Positions 5,491 through 6,635 of a DNA stretch of 6,635 bases are shown one piece after another (position 1 is the stretch's first letter; every line of letters starts with the position of its first letter). Under the pieces are notes generated by a model. That model had not been told where the DNA came from and searched no databases. It was given only the letters and a program-made list of their open reading frames with translations. This DNA is from Syntrophomonadaceae bacterium (lineage in GTDB: Bacteria > Bacillota > Ch66 > Ch109): positions 1 to 6,635 of the forward strand of contig JAAZDI010000176.1 of NCBI GenBank assembly GCA_012512295.1. Reading direction: 5' to 3'. A program made the position numbers and the translations under genes.

Positions 5491-6462
5491 ATGATCAAAA
5501 CATATTTCTACGAGGATTCAGAAAGAAAAATCTATTCCGATGTAGATTTAGGACGCAAAGACGAGTACCTCGCCTCTCCAGAAAACTTACTCTGGGTAGA
5601 TGTCTTTAATTGTGATGATTTAGAGCTAAATTATATCGGAAAGGTCTTCAATTTTCACCCCTTGGCCATTGAAGATTGTCTTCAGTTGAGTCCTCGGGCC
5701 AAGGTGGATAAATATGACGGATACTTTTTTTTCGTCTTTCACGCCCTTCATTATGATGAAGAAGGCGAAGACGAGATCACTACTTCCGAATTAGATGTTT
5801 TTCTGGGACAGAATTATATTGTCACTATTCATAAACGTCCATTAGCTGCCGTTGGAAAAGTGGTCAAGCAGTGCTTGAAGCACCATGCTTTAATGGATCG
5901 GGGACCTGACTATCTGATTTACTCAATTGTCGACGCGATCGTTGATGACTACTTTCCCATTATTGATCGAATTGGGGAACGGATTGATGAATTAGAGGAT
6001 GAATTATATATAAATCCAGCGCAGGAAATTACTGATGAAATTTTGTCCTTAAAACGGACAACCTTGCTGTTACGCAAGGTCGTTTTACCGCAAAGACGAA
6101 TATTCGCCAGTGTAGGAGGGCGCTATTCCTTTACGGTTCGACCAGAAAATCAACCTTTTTATATGGATCTGGCTGATCATTTGGAACGAATAATTGATGC
6201 TACAGATACCTATAGAGATCTAGTCAATAACGCCCTGGACTCCTTCTTTTCGGTACTTTCAGGTCGAACCAATGAAGTAATTAGGGTTTTAACAATTATT
6301 TCGACGATTATGATGCCATTAACTTTTATCACTGGGCTGTTTGGGATGAACGTACCCTTGCCGTTGCCTGAGCATGTAAGCTCATTTTGGGTAATAGTTT
6401 TAGGCAGTGGGATTATTTCTGCCAGTATGCTTTGGTTTTTTACGAAAAAACTATGGATTTAA
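5491..6462 (+). CDS. corA: CorA family Mg2+/Co2+ transporter
   Basis: This is a pentameric inner-membrane channel for divalent cations, mainly Mg2+ uptake. From the ATG at 5491 the product is 323 residues, the usual CorA size. The N-terminal cytoplasmic domain (about 1-200) has the family pattern PLAIEDCLQ (57-65), KVDKYDGYFFFVFHAL (71-86) and an acidic EEGEDE loop (90-95). A long helix (about 150-260) rich in charge leads to TM1 (about 264-284), which ends in the signature GMN (285-287) that forms the selectivity filter. The short periplasmic loop VPLPLPEH replaces the more usual F..MPE form but keeps the acidic residue. TM2 (about 297-317) is followed by a short basic tail. The gene has its own SigA promoter, a long structured leader, and an AT-rich hairpin after the stop. 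Co2+, Ni2+ or Zn2+ transport cannot be excluded from sequence alone. Confidence 0.95.
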   Translation: MIKTYFYEDSERKIYSDVDLGRKDEYLASPENLLWVDVFNCDDLELNYIGKVFNFHPLAIEDCLQLSPRAKVDKYDGYFFFVFHALHYDEEGEDEITTSELDVFLGQNYIVTIHKRPLAAVGKVVKQCLKHHALMDRGPDYLIYSIVDAIVDDYFPIIDRIGERIDELEDELYINPAQEITDEILSLKRTTLLLRKVVLPQRRIFASVGGRYSFTVRPENQPFYMDLADHLERIIDATDTYRDLVNNALDSFFSVLSGRTNEVIRVLTIISTIMMPLTFITGLFGMNVPLPLPEHVSSFWVIVLGSGIISASMLWFFTKKLWI

Positions 6463-6488
6463 AATGAACTTACTCAAGCAATCTGCTT

Positions 6489-6518
6489 AAAAATAATTTT
6501 AATCAGCAATTATTTTTT
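6489..6518 (+). terminator. AT-rich terminator-like hairpin after corA
   Basis: AAAAATAATT (6489-6498) pairs perfectly with AATTATTTTT (6508-6517) around a 9-nt loop, with a further T at 6518. It begins 26 nt after the corA stop. The stem has no G-C pairs, so it may be leaky or act only as an RNA 3' end stabiliser. A small hairpin AAGCA-ATC-TGCTT (6476-6488) precedes it. Confidence 0.4.
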
Positions 6519-6551
6519 AATATTCCTTATCCAAAAACTATTATCTAAGTT

Positions 6552-6557
6552 AGGAGG
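6552..6557 (+). promoter_or_regulatory. Ribosome binding site deciding the TTG start of the alcohol dehydrogenase
   Basis: A perfect AGGAGG lies 9 nt before the TTG at 6567. There is no ATG or GTG nearby in the frame that encodes the recognisable N-terminus. Confidence 0.65.
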
Positions 6558-6566
6558 CTGCAGCTA

Positions 6567-6635
6567 TTGCTTATTGATTTTCTTGCACCACCTCGCGTTT
6601 TGTTTGGGCCCGGCAGCTGTTATCGGCTGGGACCA
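6567..6635 (+). CDS. Iron-containing alcohol dehydrogenase, N-terminal fragment (runs off the window)
   Basis: Only 23 codons are visible, from a TTG start behind a perfect AGGAGG. The peptide begins MLIDFLAPPRVLFGPGSCYR and continues LGP. The form hydrophobic-x-x-P-x-R-V/I-x-F-G-x-G-S is the hallmark N-terminus of group III (Fe-dependent) alcohol dehydrogenases, where the FGxG(S) turn starts the NAD(P)-binding domain. These cytoplasmic enzymes interconvert alcohols or aldehydes with NAD(P)H. Substrate, metal ligands and completeness cannot be judged from this fragment. It may be read from its own promoter or by read-through from corA, 104 bp upstream. Confidence 0.75.
   Translation, partial: MLIDFLAPPRVLFGPGSCYRLGP

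Overview
The window looks like chromosomal DNA of a Gram-positive, probably spore-forming anaerobe of the Clostridia. This is an inference. It rests on strong purine-rich ribosome binding sites (AGGAGG, AGGGGGTGA), TTG starts, a class A PBP with the Firmicutes-type cysteine-containing tail, the LonB-like COG1067-type protease, a tiny OadG-like membrane subunit, and promoter-like motifs resembling the sporulation/transition sigma factor SigH and Spo0A boxes. I see no insertion sequence, phage gene, CRISPR array, tRNA or rRNA.

Layout. From 1 to 5219 everything runs on the minus strand. In transcription order this is a class A penicillin-binding protein (5219-3237), a 46-residue OadG-like single-pass membrane protein (3082-2942, TTG start), a long non-coding stretch (2941-2384), and a Lon-like ATP-dependent protease (2383 to beyond base 1; 794 residues visible, probably lacking only its last few). 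From about 5300 onward the plus strand is used. It carries a good SigA-type promoter (5311-5339), a structured leader of about 145 nt, corA (5491-6462), an AT-rich hairpin, and the first 23 codons of an iron-containing alcohol dehydrogenase (6567 to the end). The PBP and corA are divergent and share an intergenic region with a 15-bp palindrome.

The genes look like neighbouring housekeeping and envelope functions rather than one pathway: wall synthesis, Mg2+ uptake, protein quality control, a possible Na+-coupled transport accessory subunit, and redox metabolism.

The most interesting signal is non-coding. A bipartite motif, GCAGGA plus an A/T-rich triplet, then 11-12 nt, then GTCGAA or close, occurs three times. 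All copies are on the minus strand, all in intergenic DNA, and all point the same way. It fits a SigH promoter, and its 3' half overlaps a Spo0A-box-like TGTCGAA. Each copy is followed by a hairpin with terminator character. One copy drives the small membrane gene; the two upstream of the Lon-like gene create two stacked motif-plus-terminator units that could make small RNAs or attenuated leaders. The corA leader also shows alternative pairings and a possible leader peptide.
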